Source: Deltaproteobacteria bacterium (GTDB lineage: Bacteria; Myxococcota; Kuafuiibacteriia; Kuafuiibacteriales; Kuafuiibacteriaceae). Taken from it: a stretch of 64,000 nucleotides of DNA. The translations under genes and the position numbers were made by a program. Position 1 is the first letter of the stretch. Every line of letters begins with the position of its first letter. Location of the stretch: the NCBI GenBank assembly GCA_016713425.1, contig JADJPE010000005.1, positions 6,988,001 through 7,052,000 on the forward strand, written 5' to 3'. The notes under the pieces are model-generated. The model was not told where the DNA came from. It ran no database searches and saw only the letters and a list, made by a program, of their open reading frames with translations. Of the stretch, positions 8,365 through 17,405 are shown piece after piece.

Positions 8365-8685
8365 ATGGAACTCATCGCGCTCTTTGGGCTCATCGGACTC
8401 CTCGCCATCTCTTTCTTCGTCTTTGGCGCCTCGATCTCCATTGCCTATTCACTCCTGTCCGGTCTCGCCGTCGGGGCGTTGGCGCGCCTCATCTTGCCAG
8501 GTCGAGAGCGCATCGGTATCTTTGGCACCGCGCTCGTTGGTCTCGCGGGCGGAATGCTCGGTGGCATCGTCGGCCGTGCAATCCATGCGGGCCAGGTTCT
8601 CGAGCTCGTCTTGAGCGTGGTCGCGGCCGCAATCTTGCTGACGGTCCTCGGGTTTCGCGAGCAAGCTCGGCGCACCGACCGATAG
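8365..8685 (+). CDS. GlsB/YeaQ/YmgE family (transglycosylase-associated) membrane protein
   Basis: A 106-residue protein starting MELIALFGLIGLL at ATG 8365; an upstream TTG at 8329 in the same frame adds 12 unlikely residues. It has three membrane helices with the family pattern: GLAVGALARLILPGRERIG, then the Gly-rich IFGTALVGLAGGMLGGIVGRA, then a third helix ending in a short basic tail. This family is stress-induced in many bacteria; its biochemical role is unknown, and the transglycosylase name is historical. It lies between a two-helix hypothetical protein and a secreted cyclophilin. Confidence 0.85.
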   Translation: MELIALFGLIGLLAISFFVFGASISIAYSLLSGLAVGALARLILPGRERIGIFGTALVGLAGGMLGGIVGRAIHAGQVLELVLSVVAAAILLTVLGFREQARRTDR

Positions 8686-8783
8686 CCTCTGAGCAACGAG
8701 ACGGCTCACCCGCACCGACGAGACCGCGCACCAGTAGTTCCGCGCGCCATTCACGTGTGATAGAGCGGCCGCGGAGGTTCACC

Positions 8784-9392
8784 ATGCAAACGCTTCTGTC
8801 CATGATATCCCCACCCCTCGTTCTCGCGCTGAGCCTCGGCGCGGCGCCGGCCTTTGCCAAAGAGAAGGCGGCAACGGCAACCGCAACGAAGCCCGTGGTC
8901 ATCCTCTCGACTTCGATGGGTGACATCAGCCTCGAGCTCGACCAGGAGAAAGCGCCCAAGACGGTGGCAAACTTTCTCGCCTACGTGAAATCGGGTCACT
9001 ACGACAACACAGTTTTTCACCGCGTCATCAACGGGTTCATGATTCAGGGCGGCGGTTTCACGACCGACCTCAAGCAGAAGTCAACCAAAGCTCCGGTCGG
9101 CAACGAGGCCGACAACGGGCTCAAGAATGTACGGGGGAGCATCGCCATGGCGCGTACCTCAGACCCGCACTCGGCAACGGCGCAGTTCTTCATCAACGTG
9201 GTCAACAACACGAGCCTCGACCACACCGAGAAGTCGACCCGGGGCTGGGGCTACACGGTCTTCGGCCACGTCACCAAAGGCATGGACGTCGTCGACAAGA
9301 TCAAGGCGGTGAAGACAGGAGCGCGGGGACCGTTCGGGAGCGATGTTCCGCTCACCGACGTCGTGATCAAGTCAGCTAAGCTCGCTCACTGA
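8784..9392 (+). CDS. Secreted cyclophilin-type peptidyl-prolyl isomerase
   Basis: The start is ATG 8784 with GGAGG six bases upstream; in-frame sequence further upstream is the shadow of the previous gene. Residues 1-24 are a signal peptide (hydrophobic LVLALSLGAAPAFA), placing the enzyme in the periplasm. The remainder is one cyclophilin domain of about 165 residues: STSMGDISLELDQEKAPKTV, the active-site FHRVINGFMIQGGG (catalytic Arg in FHRV), IAMARTSDPHSATAQFFINV and VFGHVTKGMDVVDKIKAV. It should catalyse cis-trans isomerisation of X-Pro bonds in exported proteins. Its 3' end overlaps the convergent small membrane gene by 21 bp. Confidence 0.95.
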   Translation: MQTLLSMISPPLVLALSLGAAPAFAKEKAATATATKPVVILSTSMGDISLELDQEKAPKTVANFLAYVKSGHYDNTVFHRVINGFMIQGGGFTTDLKQKSTKAPVGNEADNGLKNVRGSIAMARTSDPHSATAQFFINVVNNTSLDHTEKSTRGWGYTVFGHVTKGMDVVDKIKAVKTGARGPFGSDVPLTDVVIKSAKLAH

Positions 9393-9617
9393 TCGACCAC
9401 CACCCCCCAGTCGCGACCGCGTTCGCGGCGATCGCCCGCCGGCCGATCGGAATCCAACCCACATCAACACCGGCCCGAACACAACCGCCAAGAGGGCGGG
9501 CGTAATGCCTTCGAAGACCGCGATAAGAGGACTCGAAAGGAGCACGCACACGCCAAGCGCGACAGCGACACTCCAAACGATCGTTTTGAGGCTGAAGGGC
9601 ACGGACTCATTGTTCAT
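9372..9617 (-). CDS. Small two-helix membrane protein, unknown function
   Basis: An 81-residue frame from ATG at 9615-9617; the frame continues upstream, but the preceding residues do not look coding. It encodes two hydrophobic helices (TIVWSVAVALGVCVLLSSPL and ITPALLAVVFGPVLMWVGF), then a basic, Gly/Ser-rich tail. No family is recognised and no strong ribosome-binding site is seen. It overlaps the convergent cyclophilin gene tail to tail by 21 bp. The helices look genuine, but a fortuitous frame cannot be excluded. Confidence 0.5.
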   Translation of the reverse strand: MNNESVPFSLKTIVWSVAVALGVCVLLSSPLIAVFEGITPALLAVVFGPVLMWVGFRSAGGRSPRTRSRLGGGGRSVSELS

Positions 9618-9846
9618 CGCCAAACACTCGTCTGCAACTGGGACGGGGGAGGGCCTGCACCCGCAAAGACCGACCGTGGGACCTACATCATCCGAGGCTG
9701 CGCATCGGTTCGACAAGCCCTCAACTTCCCTAGCCAACTTGACAGGACGCGCATCCCCTAGCTACCGGCAAAGGTGAGCTCTGCCTTCGGCCGCCCATCA
9801 GGAAGGGGCCTGCCCATCGCTGAGCTGACCAAAGGGGGGCATCAAC

Positions 9847-10857
9847 ATGACGACTCGCGTGGGGGTAATTGGCGCCGGTGCATGGGGAACCGCGCTCGCG
9901 AACCTGATGGCGGAGTGCGGCGCTGACGTCATGCTCTGGGCGTTCGAACCCGAGGTCGTGGACGACATCAACCGGCGACATCAGAACACGGTCTACCTTG
10001 ACGGTATCGCCCTCGCGCCGAGCCTGACGGCGACCCACTCGAAAGAAGACGCAGTTCGGGATCGGGATCTCGTGATTCTCGCTGTCCCCTCCCATGTCAT
10101 GCGCCGCGTGGCGAGCGAGCTCGCGCCGCACCTTCCGGAGGGCGTCCCCATCGTCACCGCCTCCAAGGGCATCGAAGAAGAAACGCTTATGACGATGGAC
10201 GAGGTCCTCCGCGACGTCTTGCCGCTGGTACACCACCCAGTCCTCGCCTATCTTTCAGGCCCCAGTTTCGCGCGCGAAGTCGCGCTCAGACTCCCGACCG
10301 CCGTGAGCATGGCGGCTCGCTTCGAGCACGTGGCCGAGCGAGCCCAAAGCATGATCGCGTCTCCGTGGTTTCGCATCTATACGTCGACCGACGTTACGGG
10401 CATTGAGCTCGGGGGCGCCATCAAGAACGTCATGGCCATCGGCGCGGGCGTGGTCGATGGCCTGGGCTTCGGGCACAACACCATGGCCGCACTCGTGACA
10501 CGCGGGCTCGCGGAGATGAGCCGGCTGGCCGTGCGACGGGGCGCCAACCCGCTCACACTCGAGGGCTTGAGCGGTCTTGGCGACCTCATGCTCACCTGCA
10601 CGGGCGGGCTGAGCCGCAACCGACAAGTCGGCCAGCGCCTCGGCCGAGGCGAGACGCTGAGCCAGATCCTGAAGGACATGAAACAAGTCGCCGAGGGCGT
10701 GAAGACGGCAAAATCCGTCTACGCCCTCGCTCAGCGCGAAGGTATCGAGATGCCCATCGCAACGACCGTCTACCGCATGCTGTACGAAGACCTCCCCGCG
10801 AGCGAAGCGGTACCCGAGCTGATGACGCGAAGCCTCAAGCGCGAACTCAACCATTGA
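9847..10857 (+). CDS. gpsA: Glycerol-3-phosphate dehydrogenase [NAD(P)+]
   Basis: 336 residues, the usual length for GpsA, starting at ATG 9847 after an AGGGGGG Shine-Dalgarno sequence. The enzyme reduces dihydroxyacetone phosphate to sn-glycerol-3-phosphate for phospholipid synthesis in the cytoplasm. The N-terminal Rossmann motif is GVIGAGAWGTALANLMAE. The substrate-side motifs are AYLSGPSFAREVA, the catalytic Lys in ELGGAIKNVMAIGAGV, and GLSGLGDLMLTCTGGLSRN. It is followed by a 7-bp tandem-repeat tract and the end of the cbb3 operon on the other strand. Confidence 0.97.
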   Translation: MTTRVGVIGAGAWGTALANLMAECGADVMLWAFEPEVVDDINRRHQNTVYLDGIALAPSLTATHSKEDAVRDRDLVILAVPSHVMRRVASELAPHLPEGVPIVTASKGIEEETLMTMDEVLRDVLPLVHHPVLAYLSGPSFAREVALRLPTAVSMAARFEHVAERAQSMIASPWFRIYTSTDVTGIELGGAIKNVMAIGAGVVDGLGFGHNTMAALVTRGLAEMSRLAVRRGANPLTLEGLSGLGDLMLTCTGGLSRNRQVGQRLGRGETLSQILKDMKQVAEGVKTAKSVYALAQREGIEMPIATTVYRMLYEDLPASEAVPELMTRSLKRELNH

Positions 10858-10901
10858 TCGTCAGAGCCAACACCTCGACTCGAGCGAAGCGCCGCCACGG
10901 A

Positions 10902-11033
10902 CTCGTTGCTCGGTGACTCGGTGCTCGTTGCTCGTTGCTCGTTGCTCGTTGCTCGTTGCTCGTTCCTCGTTCCTCGTTGCTCGGTGCTCGCTTCTCGTTT
11001 CTCGCCGCTCGCTTCTCGCCGCTCGCTTCTTGT
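10902..11033. repeat. 7-bp tandem repeat tract
   Basis: The heptamer gctcgtt is repeated, perfectly at about 10921-10960 and with single-base drift (cct, ggt, ttc variants) on both sides, filling most of the gap between gpsA and ccoS. On the minus strand it would form the 3' untranslated end of the cbb3 transcript. There is no other content in the gap. Confidence 0.9.
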
Positions 11034-11096
11034 TTCGCGCGGGCGTTCGCCGCTCCTCGCAGCTTCGCTTCCCTGGCCGGCCGAGCGCCGATCGGC

Positions 11097-11309
11097 TCAG
11101 GTCGACCGGTGCTCTTCTTCCGGCGGAGATCCGGCGTCTCCCCGCTCGTCTCGCCGACGATGGTCGCTTGGGAGATCTTCGAAGGCGACCCGAATCGCCG
11201 GGGTCTCGAGGTCGTCGAGCTGACCTCGACGTACGGCCCAAATGAACGCGCCCACAAAGATCCCAGCAAAGACGAGCGCAAGTGGAAGTACGATGTACAC
11301 GACCGACAT
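11097..11309 (-). CDS. ccoS: cbb3-type cytochrome oxidase assembly protein CcoS
   Basis: A 70-residue protein, typical for CcoS. It starts MSVVYIVLPLALVFAGIFVG, with one membrane helix followed by the family signature FIWAVRRGQLDDLETPA and an acidic, charged tail. CcoS is needed for cofactor insertion into cbb3 oxidase (family knowledge). It is the last gene of the leftward cbb3 operon, starting 3 bp after the ccoI stop, so translational coupling is likely. Confidence 0.93.
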   Translation of the reverse strand: MSVVYIVLPLALVFAGIFVGAFIWAVRRGQLDDLETPAIRVAFEDLPSDHRRRDERGDAGSPPEEEHRST

Positions 11310-11312
11310 CGC

Positions 11313-13937
11313 TCAAACCTCCCTCTGAGAAGTCGACACGGGCGCAAACAGAGACCTCGACGTCGAGGTCGCCAGAGCCCGGGTGCCAAAAGAAAAGATG
11401 TACGCGTTGCTGCACACGAAGATTGAGCTCAACGGCATCAGAATCGCCGCAATCAGGGGCGACAGATGACCCGATATGGCAAGCGTGGCGCCGAACGCAT
11501 TGTACGCAAGCGAAAAGATGATGTTCGTCCGAATCACGCGCACCGTGCGACGCGCGCCCTGCACCAAGTCGAGAACGCGCGCCACCCCCTCCCCCTGGAC
11601 AAAGACATCGGCCGCCCGCAGACAGGACTCCGCGCCACCCGTCACCGCGATGCCCACCGTGGATGCCGCAAGCGCACCCGCATCGTTGATCCCGTCACCC
11701 ACCATGACCACGGGCTCGTCATGGTCTCGACGCATGCGTTCGACGTGCGCTCGCTTCGCCTCCGGACTCTTCGAACCGTGACACACCTCGGCCGCGAGAC
11801 CAAGCTCGGCGCCGACGCGCTCAACCACGCGCGCGTGATCGCCGGACAAGATCTCCACGGTGAAGCCGTGTTCCTGAAGGCGCGCGATCGACGCTCGGGC
11901 ATCCGGCCGTAGCGCATCATCCAAAGCGGCCGCACCCACGACTCGGCCGTCCATTGCAACCCAAACGGGCGTCCAGCCCATCCTTGACCAAGCATCGGCT
12001 TCGTCGAGCCGAAACGCGTCCGCAAGCGCTCTCGTCTCGACGAAGGGTGGAGAGCCGACGACGACCTCATGCCCCCCCACAACACCTTCAATGCCGCCGC
12101 CCGCAGTCACAACAACCCCTTCTGCGCGCGCCGGGACCTCAACGTCCATCCGTGGTCGCAGGTACTCGACGAGTGCTCGCCCGACCGGGTGCCGGGTCCC
12201 AGCTTCGACGGCAACAACGAAGGCTTCAACACCGTCGTCGCTCGACCACCGAACGACATTCATTCGTCCTTCGGTCAGCGTTCCCGTCTTGTCGAAGAGG
12301 ACGCGACCGCCCCGCAATGTGCCCAACACCTCGAGGGCCGCCCCGCTTCGAACGAGGATGCCGAGCCGAGCTGCTTTGCCGATCGCCGCCGCCAAAGCAA
12401 GCGGCGTTGCAAGAGCCAGCGCACACGGGCAGCTCACGACGAGCAACGCAACCCCGTGCGCCACGCCCACATCGACCGAATCGATCCACGACCAGAAAGC
12501 AAAGGTCGCGAACGCAGCCGCAAGAACGACCGCGACGAACCCGCGCGCGACCCGGTCCGCAAGCTGAACGACCGGCATTCGAGACTGCTCCGCTTCGGCC
12601 ACCATCTGAGCAATTCGCGCGACGCGAGCATCACGGATCGCGTGCGTAACGCGCACGCAGAGCGGATGCTCACGATTGACGGTCCCGCCGAACACGACGT
12701 CTTCGGGCCCTACGACGACCGGCAACGGCTCGCCCGTCAAAAGCGAAGTATCGACGGACGAATGTCCCGACTCGACGACACCATCGCTTGGAATCCGTTC
12801 GTCGACGCCCACCTCGACCAGATCCCCCGGAGACAACGCCTCGAGCGGAACGCTTCGCGTGCCACCCGTCTCGACCCGATGGGCGGCGGTCGGCACAAGC
12901 TGACCCAAAAGCTCCGCAGATTCACGCACCCGACGCTGCTGACCAAGCTGGAGAATTCGCCCCACCAAGAGCAAGAAGACGAGCGCAGTCACCGAGTCGA
13001 AGTACACTTCGCCTTCGCCGCGAAACGTATTGATCAGACCACTCAGAAAACCGGCCAGGATGCCAAGCGAAATCGGCAAATCCATGTGGAGCGTTCGGTG
13101 CACGAGCCCAGCCCACGCACCACGATAAAAAGGCATTGCAGCGTAAGTCACGGCCGGCAACGACACCGCAAGACTCGCCCAGCGAAACAGGTGCCAATAC
13201 TCCGGGGCCATGCCCTGGAGCCAACCGCCATAGAGTGCGAAGGCCATCAGCATGACGTTGCCTGCCGACGCCGCCGCAACACCCGCGCGCACCATCAACG
13301 AACGTTGGTCGCTCGGCCCGCGGCTCACCCGTCCCCCAACGCCCAGCGCATGAGCAAGATATCCGAGCGACGCGAGCCGCCGTGCGATCTTCGAAAGTCG
13401 GGCGACGTTCGGATCGAAGACGAGTTTCAGGCGAGCGCGGCCGTAGTCGAGTCGCGCTTCACGCAGCCCGGGCTCACGTTCCAGCGCGCGCTCGACGAGC
13501 CAAACACACGCCGCACAGTGAACGCCCTCCAGATAGAGCTCCGTGGAATGGCTCCCGTCGGGAGAAACCGCCACGTGATGCGCGTGAAAGACGGGGTCAT
13601 CCATCTCAGCGAAAGTTCGATCGCCGCCCGGCGATGACGACGACGATTCGAGCGCGGACAAAGGCGCCGACGACGACAACGGCGGCGGCGACGAGGCCAG
13701 CGTCATCGCGGTGCGCGTGGCCGTCGGTGCGGGTCGATCGCGAAGCCGGTAGTAGATCGAGAGACCTTCCTGGTGCACGAAGCGATAGACGGCTTCGCAC
13801 CCCGCGCAGCAGAAGAGCGGCTGTTCTTCGGCACCTTCAGGCGTGTCGTTCGATCGAACGGCGACCGGCAGCCCGCAATGCGCGCACGACGGGCGCGGCA
13901 CCCCCGACGCCGTCGGCTTACTCCGCGTCGCCCGCAT
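11313..13937 (-). CDS. ccoI: Copper-transporting P-type ATPase of the cbb3 assembly system (CcoI/FixI)
   Basis: I place the start at the ATG ending at 13937, which overlaps the preceding gene by 20 bp. The N-terminal metal-binding region has CAHCGLPV and FCCAGCEAVYRF, then a heavy-metal domain with YLEGVHCAACVWLVERALE. Membrane helices follow, with the ion-binding VVSCPCALALATP, the phosphorylation site LFDKTGTLTEG, the HP motif (GTRHPVGRAL) and VMVGDGINDAGALAAS. A Ser/Ala/Pro-rich linker separates the two N-terminal metal sites. The family exports copper across the inner membrane for the CuB centre of cbb3 oxidase, and the operon position fits. The length (874 residues) is slightly above usual because of the linker. 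Confidence 0.96.
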   Translation of the reverse strand: MRATRSKPTASGVPRPSCAHCGLPVAVRSNDTPEGAEEQPLFCCAGCEAVYRFVHQEGLSIYYRLRDRPAPTATRTAMTLASSPPPLSSSAPLSALESSSSSPGGDRTFAEMDDPVFHAHHVAVSPDGSHSTELYLEGVHCAACVWLVERALEREPGLREARLDYGRARLKLVFDPNVARLSKIARRLASLGYLAHALGVGGRVSRGPSDQRSLMVRAGVAAASAGNVMLMAFALYGGWLQGMAPEYWHLFRWASLAVSLPAVTYAAMPFYRGAWAGLVHRTLHMDLPISLGILAGFLSGLINTFRGEGEVYFDSVTALVFLLLVGRILQLGQQRRVRESAELLGQLVPTAAHRVETGGTRSVPLEALSPGDLVEVGVDERIPSDGVVESGHSSVDTSLLTGEPLPVVVGPEDVVFGGTVNREHPLCVRVTHAIRDARVARIAQMVAEAEQSRMPVVQLADRVARGFVAVVLAAAFATFAFWSWIDSVDVGVAHGVALLVVSCPCALALATPLALAAAIGKAARLGILVRSGAALEVLGTLRGGRVLFDKTGTLTEGRMNVVRWSSDDGVEAFVVAVEAGTRHPVGRALVEYLRPRMDVEVPARAEGVVVTAGGGIEGVVGGHEVVVGSPPFVETRALADAFRLDEADAWSRMGWTPVWVAMDGRVVGAAALDDALRPDARASIARLQEHGFTVEILSGDHARVVERVGAELGLAAEVCHGSKSPEAKRAHVERMRRDHDEPVVMVGDGINDAGALAASTVGIAVTGGAESCLRAADVFVQGEGVARVLDLVQGARRTVRVIRTNIIFSLAYNAFGATLAISGHLSPLIAAILMPLSSIFVCSNAYIFSFGTRALATSTSRSLFAPVSTSQREV

Positions 13938-14667
13938 GGTGCTGTGACATATCCCCGGCGTGCCCCGAGCAATGCGAAGGCGCGTCATTCGAGGCGGGCG
14001 ACAAGACGAGATGGCGTCCGCGCTGCGCCATGGTGGCGAGCCCGAGTGTCACGAGCAAGACACTCATCACCACCGAAACACGACGCCCCAAGCGACGTCC
14101 AAGCTGAGCGAGGCCAACGCCGGTGCCAAGCAGTGCCGGAACGGTGCCGAGCCAAAACGCCAACATGACCAGCGCGCCGTTCAACGGATGGCCCGTTCCG
14201 GCCGCCGTCAAAACGAACGCATAGAGCCACCCACAGGGAAGCAACGCGGACCCAAGCCCGAGCCATGAGGCCCGTGCGCCGACCGGCTTGTCCATCACAC
14301 GGCCCATGATGCGGCCGAAGATCGCTCGCCATGATGAAGTCGCGGTCGGGGGACGGTTCGAACGAAAAAGCCCCAACGACGCAAGGAGCTGAATCGACCC
14401 GAGGATCACAATCGCTGCGCCGGCGACCATCGCTGCAATTCGCGAGAGGCCAACGCCCTTCCCCGCAAGCTCGAGCACCGCCCCCAAGCTGCCCGCCGCC
14501 ACACCAAGAAGCACGTAGGATACGCCGCGTGACAGGTGATAGCGCACATGGGGTCGAAGGCCCTCGCCCGACACCGCAAACAGCCCCACGATGCTCCCGC
14601 ACATGCCTGCGCAGTGAAGACTTCCCACGAGGCTCGCCACAAACACGCTCGCCAGCACCTCGATCAT
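13918..14667 (-). CDS. SafE/DsbD-like (CcoH-locus) sulfite exporter family membrane protein
   Basis: The start is ATG at 14665-14667, overlapping the fixH stop by 4 bp (ATGA type). The product has 249 residues and about six membrane helices. The first helix has the family motif GSLHCAGMCGSIVGLF, with conserved His-Cys and Cys; a later one has GSALLPCGWLYAFVLTAAGTG with another Cys. It ends in a His-rich tail (CSGHAGDMSQHHAGDAE) that could bind metal. Members next to cbb3 genes are implicated in oxidase assembly or copper and redox handling; the exact role is inferred. It is coupled to ccoI downstream. Confidence 0.88.
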   Translation of the reverse strand: MIEVLASVFVASLVGSLHCAGMCGSIVGLFAVSGEGLRPHVRYHLSRGVSYVLLGVAAGSLGAVLELAGKGVGLSRIAAMVAGAAIVILGSIQLLASLGLFRSNRPPTATSSWRAIFGRIMGRVMDKPVGARASWLGLGSALLPCGWLYAFVLTAAGTGHPLNGALVMLAFWLGTVPALLGTGVGLAQLGRRLGRRVSVVMSVLLVTLGLATMAQRGRHLVLSPASNDAPSHCSGHAGDMSQHHAGDAE

Positions 14668-15134
14668 GGCACGTTCACCTCGAGCGTCTTCAGGTAGCGT
14701 TCGACGGAACCTGGGGGCCCGCGCTCCGCGACGAACCGATAAGCCCAAAGCCCCGGGCGATCGAAAGCTCGCTCCAGCGAGTAGACCCCGTCGCGATCGT
14801 GCTGAAGCGCAGCGCGCACGCGCTGGTCGGCACGCGCACTATGGAAGGCCTCGACTTGCACATGCGCGTCGGCGATGGGTGCCCCGAGGCGATCGCTCAA
14901 CTCGAGGACCAGCTTTTCGCGTGAAGCGTCAACCTTGGCCGTCCACCCGAGCGCTTCGCTTCTTCGACGCGCCGCTTGCAGCGCGTCCCAGTCGAGCGCC
15001 TTCTGATAGTAGTCGGTCTCTACCGAGAACGATGGATCTGTCGTGGCCTTGAGGATCAAAAAGAAATTCGCGCCCACGACGGTGGCCATGAAAAGCGCGA
15101 CCACCACCACCATCACCTTCGCTCGCCTGTTCAT
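14664..15134 (-). CDS. fixH: FixH family protein of the cbb3 operon
   Basis: A 156-residue protein with one N-terminal membrane helix (VMVVVVALFMATVVGANFFL) and a periplasmic domain. The family features are TDYYQKALDWDALQAARR and a beta-rich C-terminal half (HDRDGVYSLERAFDRPGLW). FixH/CcoH stabilises cbb3 oxidase assembly in other bacteria. It lies between ccoG and the SafE-like gene, with a 4-bp overlap downstream. Its start ATG ends at 15134, 76 bp after ccoG. Confidence 0.92.
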   Translation of the reverse strand: MNRRAKVMVVVVALFMATVVGANFFLILKATTDPSFSVETDYYQKALDWDALQAARRRSEALGWTAKVDASREKLVLELSDRLGAPIADAHVQVEAFHSARADQRVRAALQHDRDGVYSLERAFDRPGLWAYRFVAERGPPGSVERYLKTLEVNVP

Positions 15135-15209
15135 CGTTGACCTCGTTCGTGCTCGACGTGCATCCGGGAAGGGCGGCGGCCTCGCCCCACCTTGCCTCCC
15201 GGACCCACG

Positions 15210-16595
15210 CTAAGGCCCCAAGAGCGGAAATTGGATCTTCGTTTCAAAGTCGAAGCCGTCGCGCACCTCGATGTCAATGACCCGTTTCCCAGCTTTGAAC
15301 TGAGCCTTGGGCACAGTCACGAAAATCGGCGTCGTGACCTCGTCGTCTTTTGCGACGCGTAGCGGATTCTGGGGGGCCAACAGCGCCTCGGGAGGCAACT
15401 CGGGGACGGACAATGTGAAAGCACGGTCGGCGGCGGCTCGATTCGCGATCTTCACCCGGAGCTGGTTCCTGATCTGGCCCCCGTCGAGCTCGACAAAGGG
15501 CGCGCCCACGCCGTGTAGGATGGTCACCTCGACATCCGAACGCGCGCCGATCGACGCGATCAGGAGAAGCCCAAGAATCCCAATGAGGACCGGATAGACG
15601 ACGACGCGCGGTCGCAAGAGCCGCGCCTTCTTTCCGGTCGACAGGTTCTCCTCCGACGCGTAACGAATGAGTCCGCGAGGGCGACCGACTTTGTCCATGA
15701 TCGCGTCGCAAGCGTCGATGCATTGCGCGCAGGCCACGCACTCGAGCTGAGCGCCGTCGCGAATGTCGATGCCCGTCGGACACACGACGACGCAGGCCCG
15801 GCAATCGATGCAGTCGCCACTCCCATCGTTTTCGGCCCGTTTCGCCTTCTTGCGGCGCGTCTCACCGCGGCGCGCGTCATAGCCGATGGTCAGGGAGGAC
15901 CGGTCCAGCAGAACCGACTGGAGTCTCGCGTATGGGCAAGCGACCGTGCACATCTGCTCTCGAAAGTAGGCAAAGTCGATGAACACCAGCGCCGAAGTCA
16001 CCGCCACGACACCAAAACCTCCGGGATGCCGCCAGGGGGCTTGCGTAACCCAGACCTTGAGCTGATCGACCCCGACGAAGTAGCTCAAAAACACATTCGC
16101 CAGGACGAAGGCCAAGACCAGGTACACAGCGTTCTTCGCGAGTCGGCGAACATGCAGCCCGCCCTGTGCGTCGAGCGCCTTGGATTGACTGGGCGTCCCT
16201 TCGAGCAGCCGCTCGATGGGCCGAAAGACGAACTCCATATAGACCGTCTGAGGACACCCCCACCCGCACCAAATCCGACCCACGAGGGCCGAGAACCAGA
16301 AGATCGACAAGAACACGATCAGCAGGAAGAGCATCAAAAACATCGTGTCGGTCGCCAAGAAGGTCGCGCCAAACAAGAAGAACTGTCGGTGCTCGACGTC
16401 GAGAAAGATCAGCGGATGACCGTTCACGCGAATGAGCGGCGCCGAGACGAACAGAACGATCAACAACCAGCCGACCGCGAGTCGCGCCCAGTAGAACCGA
16501 CCCTTGCTCACGCGAGGCCGGATCCAGCACCGGCTCCCATCCTCGTTGAGCGTCGTCAAGACGCGACCCGCACGCGGTGCATTCAGCTCGGTCAT
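15210..16595 (-). CDS. ccoG: Cytochrome oxidase accessory ferredoxin-like protein CcoG (FixG/RdxA)
   Basis: 461 residues, normal for CcoG. The N-terminal half has four to five membrane helices with CGWGCPQTVYMEFVFRPIE and CTVACPYARLQ, both conserved in FixG. The centre has a 2[4Fe-4S] ferredoxin region (CIDCRACVVVCPTGIDI and CVACAQCIDACD). A further helix and a periplasmic Ig-like domain follow. CcoG is an inner-membrane iron-sulfur protein linked to Cu(II) reduction for cbb3 oxidase maturation. It is preceded by an 11-bp repeat array separating it from ccoP. Confidence 0.96.
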   Translation of the reverse strand: MTELNAPRAGRVLTTLNEDGSRCWIRPRVSKGRFYWARLAVGWLLIVLFVSAPLIRVNGHPLIFLDVEHRQFFLFGATFLATDTMFLMLFLLIVFLSIFWFSALVGRIWCGWGCPQTVYMEFVFRPIERLLEGTPSQSKALDAQGGLHVRRLAKNAVYLVLAFVLANVFLSYFVGVDQLKVWVTQAPWRHPGGFGVVAVTSALVFIDFAYFREQMCTVACPYARLQSVLLDRSSLTIGYDARRGETRRKKAKRAENDGSGDCIDCRACVVVCPTGIDIRDGAQLECVACAQCIDACDAIMDKVGRPRGLIRYASEENLSTGKKARLLRPRVVVYPVLIGILGLLLIASIGARSDVEVTILHGVGAPFVELDGGQIRNQLRVKIANRAAADRAFTLSVPELPPEALLAPQNPLRVAKDDEVTTPIFVTVPKAQFKAGKRVIDIEVRDGFDFETKIQFPLLGP

Positions 16596-16700
16596 GATTC
16601 CGTGGTTCCTCTTGGTCTCGACCCAAGCCTACCATGCCCCGGGCTTGTCGGCTGCAAGTATGGCGGCGCTGGCCGGGATGACTTGCGTAGACAAGACGAC

Positions 16701-16787
16701 TTGCGGACGACTTGCGGACGACTTGCGGACGACTGCGGACGACTCGCGGACGATCTGCGAACGACTTGCAAACGACGGGCAGACGAC
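16701..16787. repeat. 11-bp tandem repeat, about 8 units
   Basis: The unit ttgcggacgac is exact at 16701-16711, 16712-16722 and 16723-16733, then continues as five drifted copies to 16787 (one of 10 bp). It sits in the ccoP-ccoG intergenic gap inside the cbb3 operon. Copies are contiguous without spacers. Confidence 0.92.
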
Positions 16788-16805
16788 GTGCTCGAGGCGT
16801 GGGCA

Positions 16806-17405
16806 CTATCGAAGATTGCCGTCTTGCGACGACCCTTGAGGTCCCGCCTTTTCACCCTCTGGTGGCTTGCCGGGCACGTTCGTCCCCCGAAGCGTCCCCA
16901 CATAGGCCACGACCTGGAGTAACTCCTCGGGCGGCATCTGGCTCTCCCAGGCGGCCATGCCCTTGGCGATGACGCCCTCGCGCACAACCTTGCGAATCGA
17001 CATGAGCGAGCCGTCGCCATGAACCCAGTGTCCGTCCGTCAGGTTGGGTCCCACGAGCCCCTCACCGCGTTGTCCATGGCACGCGGCGCAAACGACGAGG
17101 AACTTTGCTTTGCCTTTTTCCACCTGATCCGGAGCCGCGGCCAGCGTGGCCAGCGTCTCTTCGGTCACTTCCTTCGAAGCCGAAGCCAACGCTCGAGCGG
17201 CGGCAACCGCGGTGGCTTCTTCGAGATCAGCAGAATACTCGTCGACCACGGAGGTCCCATGACCGAGTTGGTAGTGAACGAAGTAGAGCACCGAGAACAC
17301 GAAGCTCGCGATGAAGAGGAGGTTCCACCATCCAGGCGTCGGATTGTCGTACTCCTTGATGCCGTCGTACTCGTGATCCTTTAGTCGGTCCTCAACTCTG
17401 TCCAT
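16806..17405 (-). CDS. ccoP: cbb3 oxidase cytochrome c subunit CcoP, monoheme
   Basis: The start is ATG at 17403-17405, with GGGGAGA upstream; it overlaps the ccoQ 3' end by 14 bp. The 199-residue product has the CcoP N-terminus (DHEYDGIKEYDNPTPGWWN), one membrane helix and a periplasmic cytochrome c domain. Only one CXXCH heme site is present (CAACHGQRGEG), with distal Met candidates in GVIAKGMAAW and SQMPPEEL. Textbook CcoP has two c-type hemes and about 290-310 residues, so one heme domain is missing. The gene is otherwise intact and in the normal operon position, so this looks like a genuine short form. Confidence 0.93.
   Translation of the reverse strand: MDRVEDRLKDHEYDGIKEYDNPTPGWWNLLFIASFVFSVLYFVHYQLGHGTSVVDEYSADLEEATAVAAARALASASKEVTEETLATLAAAPDQVEKGKAKFLVVCAACHGQRGEGLVGPNLTDGHWVHGDGSLMSIRKVVREGVIAKGMAAWESQMPPEELLQVVAYVGTLRGTNVPGKPPEGEKAGPQGSSQDGNLR

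Noticed and set aside
12069..13637. Long plus-strand open frame (about 520 codons) antisense to ccoI
   Set aside because: Arg/His-rich composition and no domain; it is the high-GC shadow of the P-type ATPase gene, which has all catalytic motifs.
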